This document shows positions 1 to 7,379 of a stretch of DNA of 16,975 nucleotides, piece by piece. The position numbers were made by a program, and so were the translations under genes. The notes under the pieces are model-generated. The model was given only the letters and a program-made list of their open reading frames with translations, had not been told where the DNA came from and did no database searches. The stretch's first letter is position 1. Each line of letters opens with the position of its first letter. Source of the stretch: CBDDBX01 sp965225955 (GTDB lineage: Bacteria; Acidobacteriota; Aminicenantia; UBA2199); NCBI GenBank assembly GCA_965225955.1, contig CBDDBX010000004.1:1-16975 (forward strand), given 5' to 3'.

Positions 1-421
1 TTACAAGAAATGGTTCCGGTAACCTGTAACTTTTACCATCAATAGATATCTGTCCCTCTTCCATCGCTTCAAGAAGAGCACTTTGTGTTCTGGGAGTACC
101 TCTGTTCAGCTCGTCAGCAAGTACAACCTGGGCAAATACAGGCCCCGGATTGAAGATAAACTTCTCTTTCTCTTTACTGAAAACCGATACTCCTGTTACA
201 TCACCAGGAAGCAGATCACTGGTAAACTGAATTCTGCTGAACCTCATTCCCATTGCTACAGATGCAGCTTTTGACAGAGTTGTTTTCCCAACACCGGGAA
301 TATCTTCAAGCAGAATATGACCTTTAGCCAGAAGACAGGTTACTACTAATTTTATTTCAAGTTTTTTGCCCAGAATAACTGAGCTGGTTGAATCGATTAT
401 TTTCTGAATAACTGGTTTCAC
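1..421 (-). CDS. MoxR-family AAA+ ATPase, N-terminal part (cut by window edge)
   Basis: The 140 N-terminal residues are present and the C-terminus lies beyond base 1. Walker A is GVGKT at residues 43-47, in the context EDIPGVGKTT. The family stretch QFTSDLLPGDVTG follows at about 65-77, and Walker B VVLADELNR at 99-107 with Asp103-Glu104. The segment TPRTQSALLEAMEE after it is typical of MoxR. MoxR ATPases act as chaperone-like partners of VWA-domain proteins in the cytoplasm, and a DUF58 and a VWA gene often follow them; that side is outside the window. I chose a GTG start at 419-421 because AAGGAG stands 7 bases upstream and a promoter lies just before it. No ATG sits nearby in frame. Family assignment is secure; the specific role is unknown. 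Confidence 0.93.
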   Translation of the reverse strand, partial: MKPVIQKIIDSTSSVILGKKLEIKLVVTCLLAKGHILLEDIPGVGKTTLSKAASVAMGMRFSRIQFTSDLLPGDVTGVSVFSKEKEKFIFNPGPVFAQVVLADELNRGTPRTQSALLEAMEEGQISIDGKSYRLPEPFLV

Positions 422-447
422 AAATATACTCCTTTACAGTTAGTTAT

Positions 448-476
448 ATGATATTGAAAGGAGCAGTAAGAGTCAA
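448..476 (-). promoter_or_regulatory. sigma-70-type promoter of the moxR-family gene
   Basis: Read on the minus strand, TTGACT (471-476) and TATCAT (448-453) are separated by exactly 17 bases. Transcription would start near 441 and leave a leader of about 20 bases containing the AAGGAG ribosome site. This makes the ATPase gene a unit separate from tdh upstream. By-eye prediction only. Confidence 0.5.
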
Positions 477-505
477 AAAAAATGTAATAGTAAATACAGA
501 GATAA

Positions 506-549
506 CAGAGGGTACTCATGTAGGGGAGCCCCTGCGTGGGCACCCTCTG
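506..549. other. 44-base near-perfect hairpin between tdh and the moxR-family gene
   Basis: Bases 506-513 (CAGAGGGT) pair with 542-549 (ACCCTCTG). After one A/C mismatch (514/541), bases 515-526 pair with 529-540. The inner arm has three G-U pairs when read as plus-strand RNA (516/539, 519/536, 521/534). On the minus strand these become A-C mismatches, although the 514/541 mismatch becomes a U-G pair. The structure is much richer in GC than its surroundings and lies 59 bases past the tdh stop codon. No run of T follows it closely on either strand, so it is not a standard intrinsic terminator. It could stop or protect the 3' end of tdh mRNA, be a REP-like element, or belong to an unrecognised plus-strand RNA. 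Confidence 0.7.
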
Positions 550-607
550 ACGTTTCACAAACCTGTTCACAACAGATCAGATTTGTAATATATTTCTTAA
601 ATTAAAC

Positions 608-1639
608 TTATTCCCAGTTAAGAATAACTTTACCGCAACGACCTTCTTCCATGATATCAAATCCTTTCTGAAAATCATCGACGTGGAAGCTGTGAGTAAT
701 AATAGGAGAGATATCAAGGCCTGACATAACCATCTGCTCCATCTGATACCAGGTTTCATACATCTCTCTTCCGTAGATACCTTTAAGCTGCAGAGCTTTG
801 AAAATAATCTTATCCCACTCAACTCTTGTATCTTCAGGCAGGATACCCAGAAGGGAAATTTTACCGCCATTATACATATTCTCAATCATTTCGTTAAAGG
901 CTGCAGGAGCTCCTGACATCTCAAGACCAATATCAAAACCAACCATTCCAAGTTCTTTAACAACATCGCTGACCTTTTCCTTCATAGGATTAACAACTCT
1001 TGTAGCTCCCATCTTTTTTGCAATATCCAGACGATATTCGCTGACATCAGTAACAACAATATGTCTTGCACCTGCAAAACGACAGATTGCAACAGCCATA
1101 CTTCCGATAAGACCGGCACCTGTAATCAGCACATCTTCACCTACAATAGGAAATGAGAGTGCAGTGTGTGTAGCATTACCAAAAGGATCAAATATAGAGA
1201 CAACTTCATCAGGAATTGAGTCGTGTATTTTTACAACATTTGATGCAGGTACAGAGATATATTCAGCAAAGGCACCATCAATATTAACACCTATACCTAC
1301 TGTATTCTGACATACATGTTTTTTGCCTCTGCGACAGTTTCTGCAGTTATCACAGGCAATATGTCCTTCGCCTGTAACCCTCTGACCAACTTCAAAGTTT
1401 GTAACGCCTGAACCGATCTCTGCCACAACACCGACATATTCGTGACCAATAATCATTGGTGTTTTAATAGTTTTCTGAGACCATTCATCCCATTTATAGA
1501 TGTGCAGATCTGTACCACAGATAGCTGTCTTTTTAACCTTAATAAGTACATCATTGATGCCTGGTTCAGGTTTATCAACCTCTTCCATCCACAAACCTTT
1601 TTCAGGTCTGGATTTAACAAGTGCTTTCATTTTTGCCAT
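608..1639 (-). CDS. tdh: L-threonine 3-dehydrogenase
   Basis: This cytoplasmic zinc enzyme oxidises L-threonine with NAD+ to 2-amino-3-ketobutyrate. The 343 residues match the usual length (E. coli about 341). Catalytic zinc ligands are Cys41 (in AICGTDLH), His66 and Glu67 (IIGHEYVG). The structural zinc lobe has Cys96, Cys99, Cys102 and Cys110. The motif FDPFGNATHTAL (about 150-161) is characteristic of Tdh among medium-chain dehydrogenases. The nucleotide-binding motif is GAGLIG at 174-179. The ATG at 1639 is preceded by GGTGAGG at 7 bases, better placed than the ATG three codons in. The usual partner kbl, for the ligase that splits the product into glycine and acetyl-CoA, is not adjacent. 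The gene lies downstream of a sigma-54 activator gene with a sigma-54-like element between them. Confidence 0.96.
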   Translation of the reverse strand: MAKMKALVKSRPEKGLWMEEVDKPEPGINDVLIKVKKTAICGTDLHIYKWDEWSQKTIKTPMIIGHEYVGVVAEIGSGVTNFEVGQRVTGEGHIACDNCRNCRRGKKHVCQNTVGIGVNIDGAFAEYISVPASNVVKIHDSIPDEVVSIFDPFGNATHTALSFPIVGEDVLITGAGLIGSMAVAICRFAGARHIVVTDVSEYRLDIAKKMGATRVVNPMKEKVSDVVKELGMVGFDIGLEMSGAPAAFNEMIENMYNGGKISLLGILPEDTRVEWDKIIFKALQLKGIYGREMYETWYQMEQMVMSGLDISPIITHSFHVDDFQKGFDIMEEGRCGKVILNWE

Positions 1640-1664
1640 ACTGTCACCTCACCTTTTTAATAAC

Positions 1665-1694
1665 TACTGTATATCAGATTTTAACTTTACAGTA
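1665..1694. repeat. 7-bp inverted repeat in the tdh leader
   Basis: TACTGTA at 1665-1671 and its reverse complement TACAGTA at 1688-1694 are separated by 16 bases. The dyad lies just upstream of the tdh ribosome site. It could be an operator or a leader stem, but a repeat this short in AT-rich DNA may be chance. Confidence 0.25.
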
Positions 1695-1720
1695 CAGAGA
1701 AAAATTACGAAAACCCTCTC

Positions 1721-1741
1721 CTGTCCCGCCTTTACGGACAG
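1721..1741. repeat. CTGTCC-N9-GGACAG dyad in the tdh leader
   Basis: Six-base arms at 1721-1726 and 1736-1741 flank a 9-base centre. The dyad sits about 80 bases upstream of the tdh start codon and downstream of the proposed sigma-54 start site. It has the size of an operator or a short RNA stem. No binding protein can be named. Confidence 0.3.
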
Positions 1742-1784
1742 TTGTACTTCGCAGATAAAAAACCGGTACAATTAAAAAATATTT

Positions 1785-1800
1785 TGCAGTTAACCTGCCT
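1785..1800 (-). promoter_or_regulatory. sigma-54-like -24/-12 promoter element upstream of tdh
   Basis: Read on the minus strand the sequence is AGGCAGGTTAACTGCA. GG (1798-1799) and GC (1786-1787) are separated by exactly 10 bases, as sigma-54 RNA polymerase requires. GGCA and TGCA match the TGGCAC-N5-TTGCA consensus; the first T, the C after GGCA and the T before TGC do not. Transcription would start near 1774, giving a tdh leader of about 135 bases. The element is 66 bases past the stop of a sigma-54 activator gene. It is also a partial dyad (GCAG-N5-CTGC), so a different DNA-binding use is possible. Confidence 0.4.
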
Positions 1801-1865
1801 CAAAGCAATACAAAGAACATGAACCATCAAAGACAGACAATGACAAACATCAGTCTTACCCCTCT

Positions 1866-2834
1866 TTACTCTTCGATGTTGTACTTTTTGATGAGCTTCC
1901 AGCAATATTCCCGGGTTATTCCAAGAACTTCCGCACAACGGGTTCTGTTACCATTATTTTCAGAAAGAGTTCTTTTAAGATATCTCTTCTCAAAGCCTTC
2001 TCTCGCTTCTCTCAGACTTTTTCCTCCATAACTTATTTTGTTCCCTTCAATGAAATCAAGATCAGGATAAAAAGTTATTATCCTTTTGATAACAGCTTCC
2101 AGCTCTCTTATATTCCCGGGAAAATCTCTCCCGGAAAGCCAGGATACAATTTTCTCGGAATCCTCCACTCTCAGAGGAGTAAACTCCAGTTTTCGGAAAA
2201 AATAGTCTGTAAGAATAACAATGTCACCATCCCGTTCTCTCAGCGGTGGTATCCGAAGCTGCAGGTCCTGTATTCTGTAATAGAGATCTTCTCTGAAACT
2301 GCCTTCTGAGATCATCTCTTTTAAATCCCTGTTTGTTGCAGTAATAAGCCTGAAGTTAACCTTTTTTGCATGATTCTCTCCCAGCCTCCTGATCTCCCTC
2401 TCCTGCAGAACCCTTAGAAGTTTCGCCTGAAGATGAAGAGGAAGTTCTCCTACCTCATCAAGAAAGAGTGTTCCACCTTCGGCAGCTTCTATAAGACCTG
2501 TGCGATCGGAAGATGCGCCTGTAAAAGCTCCCTTCTTACAGCCAAACAGTTCAGCTTCCAGAAGATTCTCAGGTATTGATGCCGAGTTAACAGCAATAAA
2601 GGGTGCTCCCCTCCTTCTGCTTACCTTGTGAATCCCCCGGGCCACCAGTTCTTTACCAGTACCGCTTTCCCCCTGAATAAGCACTGCAAAATCCACACTG
2701 CCAACTTTGAGAATCTGTCTCTTTAAATCAGTTAATGCTTCTGATTCACCTACAATAAACTCAAGAGGTTCTTTTCTGGCTTCTGTTTCTGAATACAGTA
2801 CTTCCCTGTCAGAATGGCCGTACGCCTTCCACAT
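1866..2834 (-). CDS. sigma-54-dependent transcriptional activator without a sensor domain
   Basis: The 322-residue protein is a bacterial enhancer-binding protein made of an AAA+ domain and a Fis-type helix-turn-helix. Numbered from the ATG at 2834, Walker A GESGTGKE is at 55-62, the sigma-54-contacting GAFTGA loop at 102-107, and Walker B ends in Asp126-Glu127 (GGTLFLDE). The C-terminal region NGNRTRCAEVLGITREYCWK carries the DNA-binding helices. Only about 28 residues precede the AAA+ domain, so there is no receiver, GAF or PAS domain. As with PspF, its activity would have to be set by another protein or by expression level. A TTG at 2846 would add four residues, but the ATG has GGGGG five bases upstream and is preferred. 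The gene starts 39 bases after the TPR gene stop, probably in the same operon. A likely target is tdh. Confidence 0.93.
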   Translation of the reverse strand: MWKAYGHSDREVLYSETEARKEPLEFIVGESEALTDLKRQILKVGSVDFAVLIQGESGTGKELVARGIHKVSRRRGAPFIAVNSASIPENLLEAELFGCKKGAFTGASSDRTGLIEAAEGGTLFLDEVGELPLHLQAKLLRVLQEREIRRLGENHAKKVNFRLITATNRDLKEMISEGSFREDLYYRIQDLQLRIPPLRERDGDIVILTDYFFRKLEFTPLRVEDSEKIVSWLSGRDFPGNIRELEAVIKRIITFYPDLDFIEGNKISYGGKSLREAREGFEKRYLKRTLSENNGNRTRCAEVLGITREYCWKLIKKYNIEE

Positions 2835-2873
2835 ATTGTCCCCCAAAAACTTTAAATTATCAGTTTATTAAAA

Positions 2874-5800
2874 TCAGATATGAACTTTTATTTCTGTAAT
2901 AAGATTACCGATATCCCGGAAAGTCCCGTCTTCCTGCTGAATTTCACCGGCAATAGTAAGAGCTCTGCTGTAATCCTCTTTCTGCATAAGAGTCAGAACC
3001 ATCTCATATTTTACAGCTCTGTACTCTTCAGGCACCCGATCTACAGCTTCCAGTGCTCTCTCAAACCAGTTAACAGCATCATCAAACATTCCCTTATCTC
3101 TGAAACATATTCCAAGCAGACCTGCTGAATCAAAGAATTTAAGCGGATGTCGTGAGGCAATAAGAAACTCGTGTATAGCTTCTTCAATAAGGCCCATTTC
3201 CTTATATGCTATTCCGAGATTATACCTTGTATCGTAATCTTCCTGACCAATTTTCTCTTCAACACCTTTTTTGAACTCATCAAAAATCTCCATCATATTC
3301 TTTTCAATGGTAGATGTTCGCTGACGTTCAAGGTCCTGCATCCAATGCTCAATGGATGCCAGTTCTCCGGCGACATTCCCTTCTGTTTCATAATAGTCAT
3401 ACCAGAGATTTTCCTGCTCACCAAGGACGCTCTCTTCAAGATTGAAAAGCAGTTCATCCTCTTCATTTCCTTCAAATGGAAACTCTTCTGCAAGAGTATT
3501 ATCTATAGCTTCAGGTTCTACAATAAATCCACCGGAAGCTTCACTGAATATATCTTTCTGCTCTTCCTGTACCGGAGGTTCTGCTTCACTTCTGTCATCA
3601 AGTTCAAAAGTAAAAGCCTCTTCCTCTTTAACAGACGGTGCTTCATGAAATTCCGGTTCTTCAAAAAGAAACTCTCTGGAATCTTCAGGTAGAGGCATGG
3701 ATCTTTCAGCAGGTTCTGATTCTTCAGGAGTAACATCAGGCATTAAGACTTCGATCTCTTCGCTGAAAAGATCCGGTGAAGATTTATCACCAGGTACTAT
3801 CGCCGGCATCTCTCCCGTTTCATCACCAGCTCTGATATCGTCTTCCGGTAACTCAAGCTCAAGTAGGTGTTCTTCCTCTCCTGCCGGTTCAGGCAGAGAA
3901 ACCTCAAGCTCTCCCATTTCATCAAAACTTATATCACTCTCAGCCGATGATACTGTTTCCACTGGCTGAGGAGGTTCAATGGAGACTTCTATCTCAGATT
4001 CCTCAAAAGTCAGTTCTTCTATCTGTGGTGCCCCGGATTCTTCCCCTGATAATTCAACAGGTTCTGAATCAAGAGATACTTCTATTTCCGGCTCATCAAA
4101 AGAGATTTCCGAAACCGCCTCTTCCTGTATCGGCTCAGGTAGCTCTATTTCCAGAGATACATCCTGTGCCGGAGCTTCAAAAGCTATATCAAGATCACTA
4201 GACTCTTTTGCATCATTTCCAAAAGACATATTAAACCCGGATATCTCTTTAGCAGCAGGGGCTTCATCTGCAACTGGCTCATCAATATGAAAAGTTTCAA
4301 GCTGAAACTCTTCTGAAGAAGGAGTTAGTTCAATTTCAATGTCTCCTCCCTCTTTTACAGGAGAGTCAAGATTTATCTCAATATCAGAAACTTCGGGAAG
4401 CGGAGAATCGAGTTCAATCTGAATCTCTTTGTTCTCATCTGCCTCTGCACCGGCTCCATCAACCATGTTGGATTCAACTTTAAAATCGAATCCAGAATCA
4501 AGAGCACTGAAATCACTTTCCGGCTGTTTATTCTGCAGAACTTCAAAATCAACCTTTGGCAGGTCCATTCCACTATCTGAATCACCGGTTACCGAAGAAA
4601 TTTTCTCTTCTGCAGCAATAACTTCCTTATCAGTTTCACGTCTTGCTGACTGGATACGATTGATACGACTAAACAGTTCACTATTATCAGGATACAGCTG
4701 TTTCAGCATTTCAGCCAGTTCCTGAGCACCATCAAGCATATTATTGCTAATATAAAAATCCAGCTCCGAGATTGCTGATGCAAAACTTTTGGCTTTGCTG
4801 GACTCATGAGGGTCAACAGGTAGTTCTATATTATCCACACTGTCTTCATTTGAGAGTACCATTACATCTTCTTCCGCAGGGGGAGCTTCATTACTCTCAA
4901 TCTCATACATCTGTTCATTTATTTCATCAACATCAAAATCCAGTTCAATGCTTGTCTGCTCATTTGCTGAAAGCTCTACAAGATTCTCATCTTCCGGTTT
5001 AACTCTGGAAAGTTCATCCAGTAGCTCTTCATACTCAATCTTCATACCTTTCTGAAGATATAACTCAAGCAGATGTTTACCTTCACTCAGATACTCTTCA
5101 AATCTTTTCTCATCTTTATAGAATTGTGCCTGTTTTTCACAGATCTCAAGATTTGATGGAAACGCAGCTCTGGTTTTCTTAAGAATATCTTCAGCTTTAA
5201 ATTTGTCACCTTTTGCCAGAGCTTCATCCACGATTCTCATATTAAATGTGACAAATTCGGTTTCTCTCTCTTTTTCAGAACTCTCTGCAGACTCTTCAAT
5301 ACCTGCAGCAGATAATTCACCTCCATCAAGAGCTGCAAGCTGCTCCTGATAGGTAAATGGAGATTCAGAGATTGATATAAGTTCCTTAAGAATTTTTCTC
5401 TCATCATCAATGAAACCTTTAGCATGATAAACAGGGATCATCGATTCGTAAAGAGCAATCAGGTTATTCTCTTTACCACTGAGTTTAAATACAGATGCCA
5501 GTTTCTGCAGAGCAGGTATATAGCTGTTTTCCGAAGCTATTATAAATCTAAGCAAAGCTGTAGCTTCATCATATTTTTTATTTTCAATACTTTTTTCAAT
5601 AGCAGGCAGAAATACTTCGTACGCCCGGTTAACATCTTCTCTCTGAAGATAAACTTTACCGAGTTTCATCACAATCTCGGTTTCTTCAGGGTTCATCTCT
5701 ACAACTTTAAGATAAATAGCTTCAGCATCCTCCATACGGTTTATGCTGAAATATATCTCCCCTAATTTCTTAAAGAGCTCAGGGTAATCTCTCAGACTAT

Positions 5801-6488
5801 CTCCAAGGCTCTTAAGAAGTTCAACTGCTTCAAGTTCCCTTGATGCACTTGTATAACAGCTCACCAGTTTATTCAGGATTCTGATATTACTGTTACTGTC
5901 TTTATATACTTTACGGAGGAGATCTATAGATTTATCCAGTTCATCCCTTGTAGTATAAAGATCAACTACAAGCAGATACTCTTCAACGGCTTCATCAATT
6001 AATCCCTCTTTAAGATAGTTATCTGCAAGAAGAAGCCGCATTTTATCATTACTGCGGTCAAATTCCAGGATCTTTTTATAAATATCAAGAGCTCTCTTCT
6101 GTTTATTAGTTCTCTTACACTCTTCAACAAGATCCAGATATATCTGTTTTGCCTCCATAATGAGGCCCTGCTTTGTATATAATTCAGCAAGCTTTATATA
6201 GACATTCTCACGTCCCTGATCAACCCGTGTAATTCTTTTATACATAGCAATAGCCTTTGCATAAAAGCCTTCTTTCAGATAATAGTCAGCTATCCATTCA
6301 AATTGACTTACCGCCTCATCAACTACATTCTGTTTCAGTAGAAGATCTCCGGCAATTCGCCTTACTTCCAGATCATCCGGTTTGATTTCCAGTATCTGCT
6401 TGTACTGTTTGATAGCAGCATCAATTTTACCCTGTCGATATAATTTGTTCGCCTGTTTCAGTAGAGTCAGTCTCTTATCTTTTGCCAT
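2874..6488 (-). CDS. large TPR protein with a central acidic repeat region
   Basis: The 1204-residue protein has no signal peptide or membrane segment and should be cytoplasmic. Residues 1 to about 500 are consecutive TPR-type helical pairs, for example LYRQGKIDAAIKQYKQILEI near the start. About 505-1020 is very acidic and low in complexity, with one helical island at about 563-622. Within it, about 680-880, degenerate units recur: ISFDEPEIEVSLDSEP, LTFEESEIEVSIEPPQP and ISFDEMGELEVSLPEP. A second TPR block spans about 1083-1204, beginning DTRYNLGIAYKEMGL. From memory this C-terminal block resembles TPR proteins of Deltaproteobacteria and relatives; I could not check that. TPRs bind partner proteins and the acidic tether may space or recruit them. 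AGG touches the ATG and CAGGG lies 9 bases upstream. The next gene is a sigma-54 activator without a sensor, so a regulatory link is conceivable. Specific function unknown. Confidence 0.9.
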   Translation of the reverse strand: MAKDKRLTLLKQANKLYRQGKIDAAIKQYKQILEIKPDDLEVRRIAGDLLLKQNVVDEAVSQFEWIADYYLKEGFYAKAIAMYKRITRVDQGRENVYIKLAELYTKQGLIMEAKQIYLDLVEECKRTNKQKRALDIYKKILEFDRSNDKMRLLLADNYLKEGLIDEAVEEYLLVVDLYTTRDELDKSIDLLRKVYKDSNSNIRILNKLVSCYTSASRELEAVELLKSLGDSLRDYPELFKKLGEIYFSINRMEDAEAIYLKVVEMNPEETEIVMKLGKVYLQREDVNRAYEVFLPAIEKSIENKKYDEATALLRFIIASENSYIPALQKLASVFKLSGKENNLIALYESMIPVYHAKGFIDDERKILKELISISESPFTYQEQLAALDGGELSAAGIEESAESSEKERETEFVTFNMRIVDEALAKGDKFKAEDILKKTRAAFPSNLEICEKQAQFYKDEKRFEEYLSEGKHLLELYLQKGMKIEYEELLDELSRVKPEDENLVELSANEQTSIELDFDVDEINEQMYEIESNEAPPAEEDVMVLSNEDSVDNIELPVDPHESSKAKSFASAISELDFYISNNMLDGAQELAEMLKQLYPDNSELFSRINRIQSARRETDKEVIAAEEKISSVTGDSDSGMDLPKVDFEVLQNKQPESDFSALDSGFDFKVESNMVDGAGAEADENKEIQIELDSPLPEVSDIEINLDSPVKEGGDIEIELTPSSEEFQLETFHIDEPVADEAPAAKEISGFNMSFGNDAKESSDLDIAFEAPAQDVSLEIELPEPIQEEAVSEISFDEPEIEVSLDSEPVELSGEESGAPQIEELTFEESEIEVSIEPPQPVETVSSAESDISFDEMGELEVSLPEPAGEEEHLLELELPEDDIRAGDETGEMPAIVPGDKSSPDLFSEEIEVLMPDVTPEESEPAERSMPLPEDSREFLFEEPEFHEAPSVKEEEAFTFELDDRSEAEPPVQEEQKDIFSEASGGFIVEPEAIDNTLAEEFPFEGNEEDELLFNLEESVLGEQENLWYDYYETEGNVAGELASIEHWMQDLERQRTSTIEKNMMEIFDEFKKGVEEKIGQEDYDTRYNLGIAYKEMGLIEEAIHEFLIASRHPLKFFDSAGLLGICFRDKGMFDDAVNWFERALEAVDRVPEEYRAVKYEMVLTLMQKEDYSRALTIAGEIQQEDGTFRDIGNLITEIKVHI

Positions 6489-6508
6489 CCTTTAATACCC
6501 TGACAAAT

Positions 6509-6537
6509 ATCTTATTGTATATTCAGAAAGATGTTAA
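6509..6537 (-). promoter_or_regulatory. candidate promoter of the TPR gene and downstream activator gene
   Basis: On the minus strand, TTAACA (6532-6537) and TAAGAT (6509-6514) are 17 bases apart. Transcription would begin near 6502, about 14 bases before the ATG. The -10 matches the consensus at four of six positions, so this is a moderate candidate. Confidence 0.35.
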
Positions 6538-6584
6538 GTTTATTCTCTATCAATTGGTCTCAATAACCTGTTGAAGTAAACTTA
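6535..6584. repeat. 8-bp inverted repeat upstream of the TPR gene
   Basis: TAAGTTTA (6535-6542) and TAAACTTA (6577-6584) are exact reverse complements 34 bases apart. The left arm overlaps the candidate -35 box. This could be a pair of operator half-sites, but AT-only repeats of this length can arise by chance. I see nothing else clear in the gene-free stretch 6489-6690. Confidence 0.25.
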
Positions 6585-6690
6585 CCTGTCGTTGTCATCT
6601 TTTTGTAATTAGAACACAATCTTCCCGGTTTTGCAATAATTTACCAGAACAATAATTATATTACACTAAATGTAAAAAACCCACTGCTTA

Positions 6691-6723
6691 ATAAAAAAAA
6701 CGGACCACTTCCAGGGTGGTCCG
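6691..6723 (-). terminator. intrinsic terminator of rplS
   Basis: On the minus strand an 8-bp GC-rich stem, CGGACCAC (6716-6723) with GTGGTCCG (6701-6708), closes a 7-base loop. It is followed at once by eight T residues (6693-6700). It lies 44 bases past the L19 stop codon and separates rplS from the TPR gene. It is a textbook Rho-independent terminator. Confidence 0.93.
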
Positions 6724-6766
6724 ATGTATAGAATTATAAGGAAATTTTCTGATTATATGAGGAGTA

Positions 6767-7174
6767 CTACTTTCTTAACTCTTTAAGTCTCGCAGCTTTA
6801 CCACTGAGGTTTCTGAGATAGTAAAGTTTAGCTCTTCTAACTTTTGAATGTTTTAAAACGTCCACTTTCTGAACCAGCTTTGAGTTCAGTGGGAAAATTC
6901 TTTCTACAGCAATACCGAAAGATGTCTTTCTTACTGTCATGGTGCGTGCAATACCTGAACTTTTCATTGCAATTACAACGCCTTCAAATACCTGGATTCT
7001 CTCTTTACCACCTTCGATAACTCTGTAAGATACTTTTACTACGTCACCTGTTCTGATTTCAGGAATATCAGTTCTTATTTCAGCATAATGGTTGAGATCT
7101 CCGTTTACATGGATGCTTTTTACTTCTGCTGTATCTTTAACTTCTTCAACATTCGCTTTTTTTTCTTCGGACAT
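6767..7174 (-). CDS. rplS: 50S ribosomal protein L19
   Basis: The protein lies at the interface of the two ribosomal subunits. The 135 residues contain the L19 core: GDVVKVSYRVIEGGKERIQV, FEGVVIAMKSSGIARTMTVR, then VERIFPLNSK and the C-terminal RRAKLYYLRNLSGKAAR. The N-terminus is about 20 residues longer than that of E. coli L19 and rich in Glu and Lys (MSEEKKANVEEVKD). The ATG at 7174 has AGGAGA a few bases upstream; the longer reading frame to 7279 would begin upstream of the promoter and is not used. L19 is usually in an rpsP-rimM-trmD-rplS operon. Here it stands alone, with its own promoter and terminator and a divergent protease gene upstream. Confidence 0.97.
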   Translation of the reverse strand: MSEEKKANVEEVKDTAEVKSIHVNGDLNHYAEIRTDIPEIRTGDVVKVSYRVIEGGKERIQVFEGVVIAMKSSGIARTMTVRKTSFGIAVERIFPLNSKLVQKVDVLKHSKVRRAKLYYLRNLSGKAARLKELRK

Positions 7175-7211
7175 ACTCCATCTCCTAAATTTATCTTGAC
7201 ATGAATTGTCC

Positions 7212-7240
7212 ATTTTACTATTTTTCCCCGATTTTTTCAA
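7212..7240 (-). promoter_or_regulatory. promoter of rplS
   Basis: On the minus strand, TTGAAA (7235-7240) and TAAAAT (7212-7217) each match the sigma-70 consensus at five of six positions, with a 17-base spacer. Transcription would start near 7205, giving a leader of about 31 bases with AGGAGA in it. An overlapping plus-strand pair (TTGACA 7196-7201, TATTTT 7219-7224, 17-base spacer) may add divergent transcription. Confidence 0.6.
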
Positions 7241-7344
7241 GTCAAATCTGAAAAAAGGCGCATGTACTCTGCCTGACAACCAGTTAAACAGACAATTAAC
7301 AGTTACAGATTATAAACCGAAACCCCCAATCTGGCAACCCATAT

Positions 7345-7373
7345 TTGACCAATCCCCCCTATTCTGCTATAAA
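7345..7373 (+). promoter_or_regulatory. strong promoter abutting the S41 protease start codon
   Basis: TTGACC (7345-7350) and TATAAA (7368-7373) each match consensus at five of six positions with a 17-base spacer. The -10 box ends where the first possible ATG (7374) begins. Initiation 6-8 bases downstream would fall on or beside the second ATG at 7380. The mRNA would then be leaderless, which fits the absence of a Shine-Dalgarno sequence. Confidence 0.6.
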
Positions 7374-7379
7374 ATGCCA

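Noticed and set aside
506..549. The 44-base hairpin as an intrinsic terminator of tdh
   Set aside because: The nearest T-run on the minus strand starts about 24 bases beyond the stem, too far for Rho-independent termination.
2835..2846. TTG start at 2846 for the sigma-54 activator
   Set aside because: No ribosome site precedes it, while the ATG at 2834 has GGGGG at proper distance.
3171..5765. Several plus-strand open frames of 80-170 codons opposite the TPR gene
   Set aside because: They are shadows of the minus-strand TPR gene, whose frame gives recognisable TPR repeats. The opposite frames have no ribosome sites or familiar motifs.
6662..6676. TTACA-N5-TGTAA dyad upstream of the rplS terminator
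   Set aside because: A 5-bp AT-rich stem with no link to either gene is expected by chance.
7196..7224. Plus-strand TTGACA-17-TATTTT as the main promoter of the S41 gene
   Set aside because: The pair at 7345-7373 is closer to the gene and has a better -10 box. The upstream pair overlaps the rplS promoter and may be secondary at most.
7175..7279. Upstream extension of the L19 reading frame to 7279
   Set aside because: It would start upstream of the rplS promoter and add residues unlike any L19. The ATG at 7174 has a clear ribosome site.
7206..7379. Upstream extension of the S41 protease frame to 7206
   Set aside because: It would place about 58 residues ahead of the signal peptide, and it overlaps the rplS promoter.
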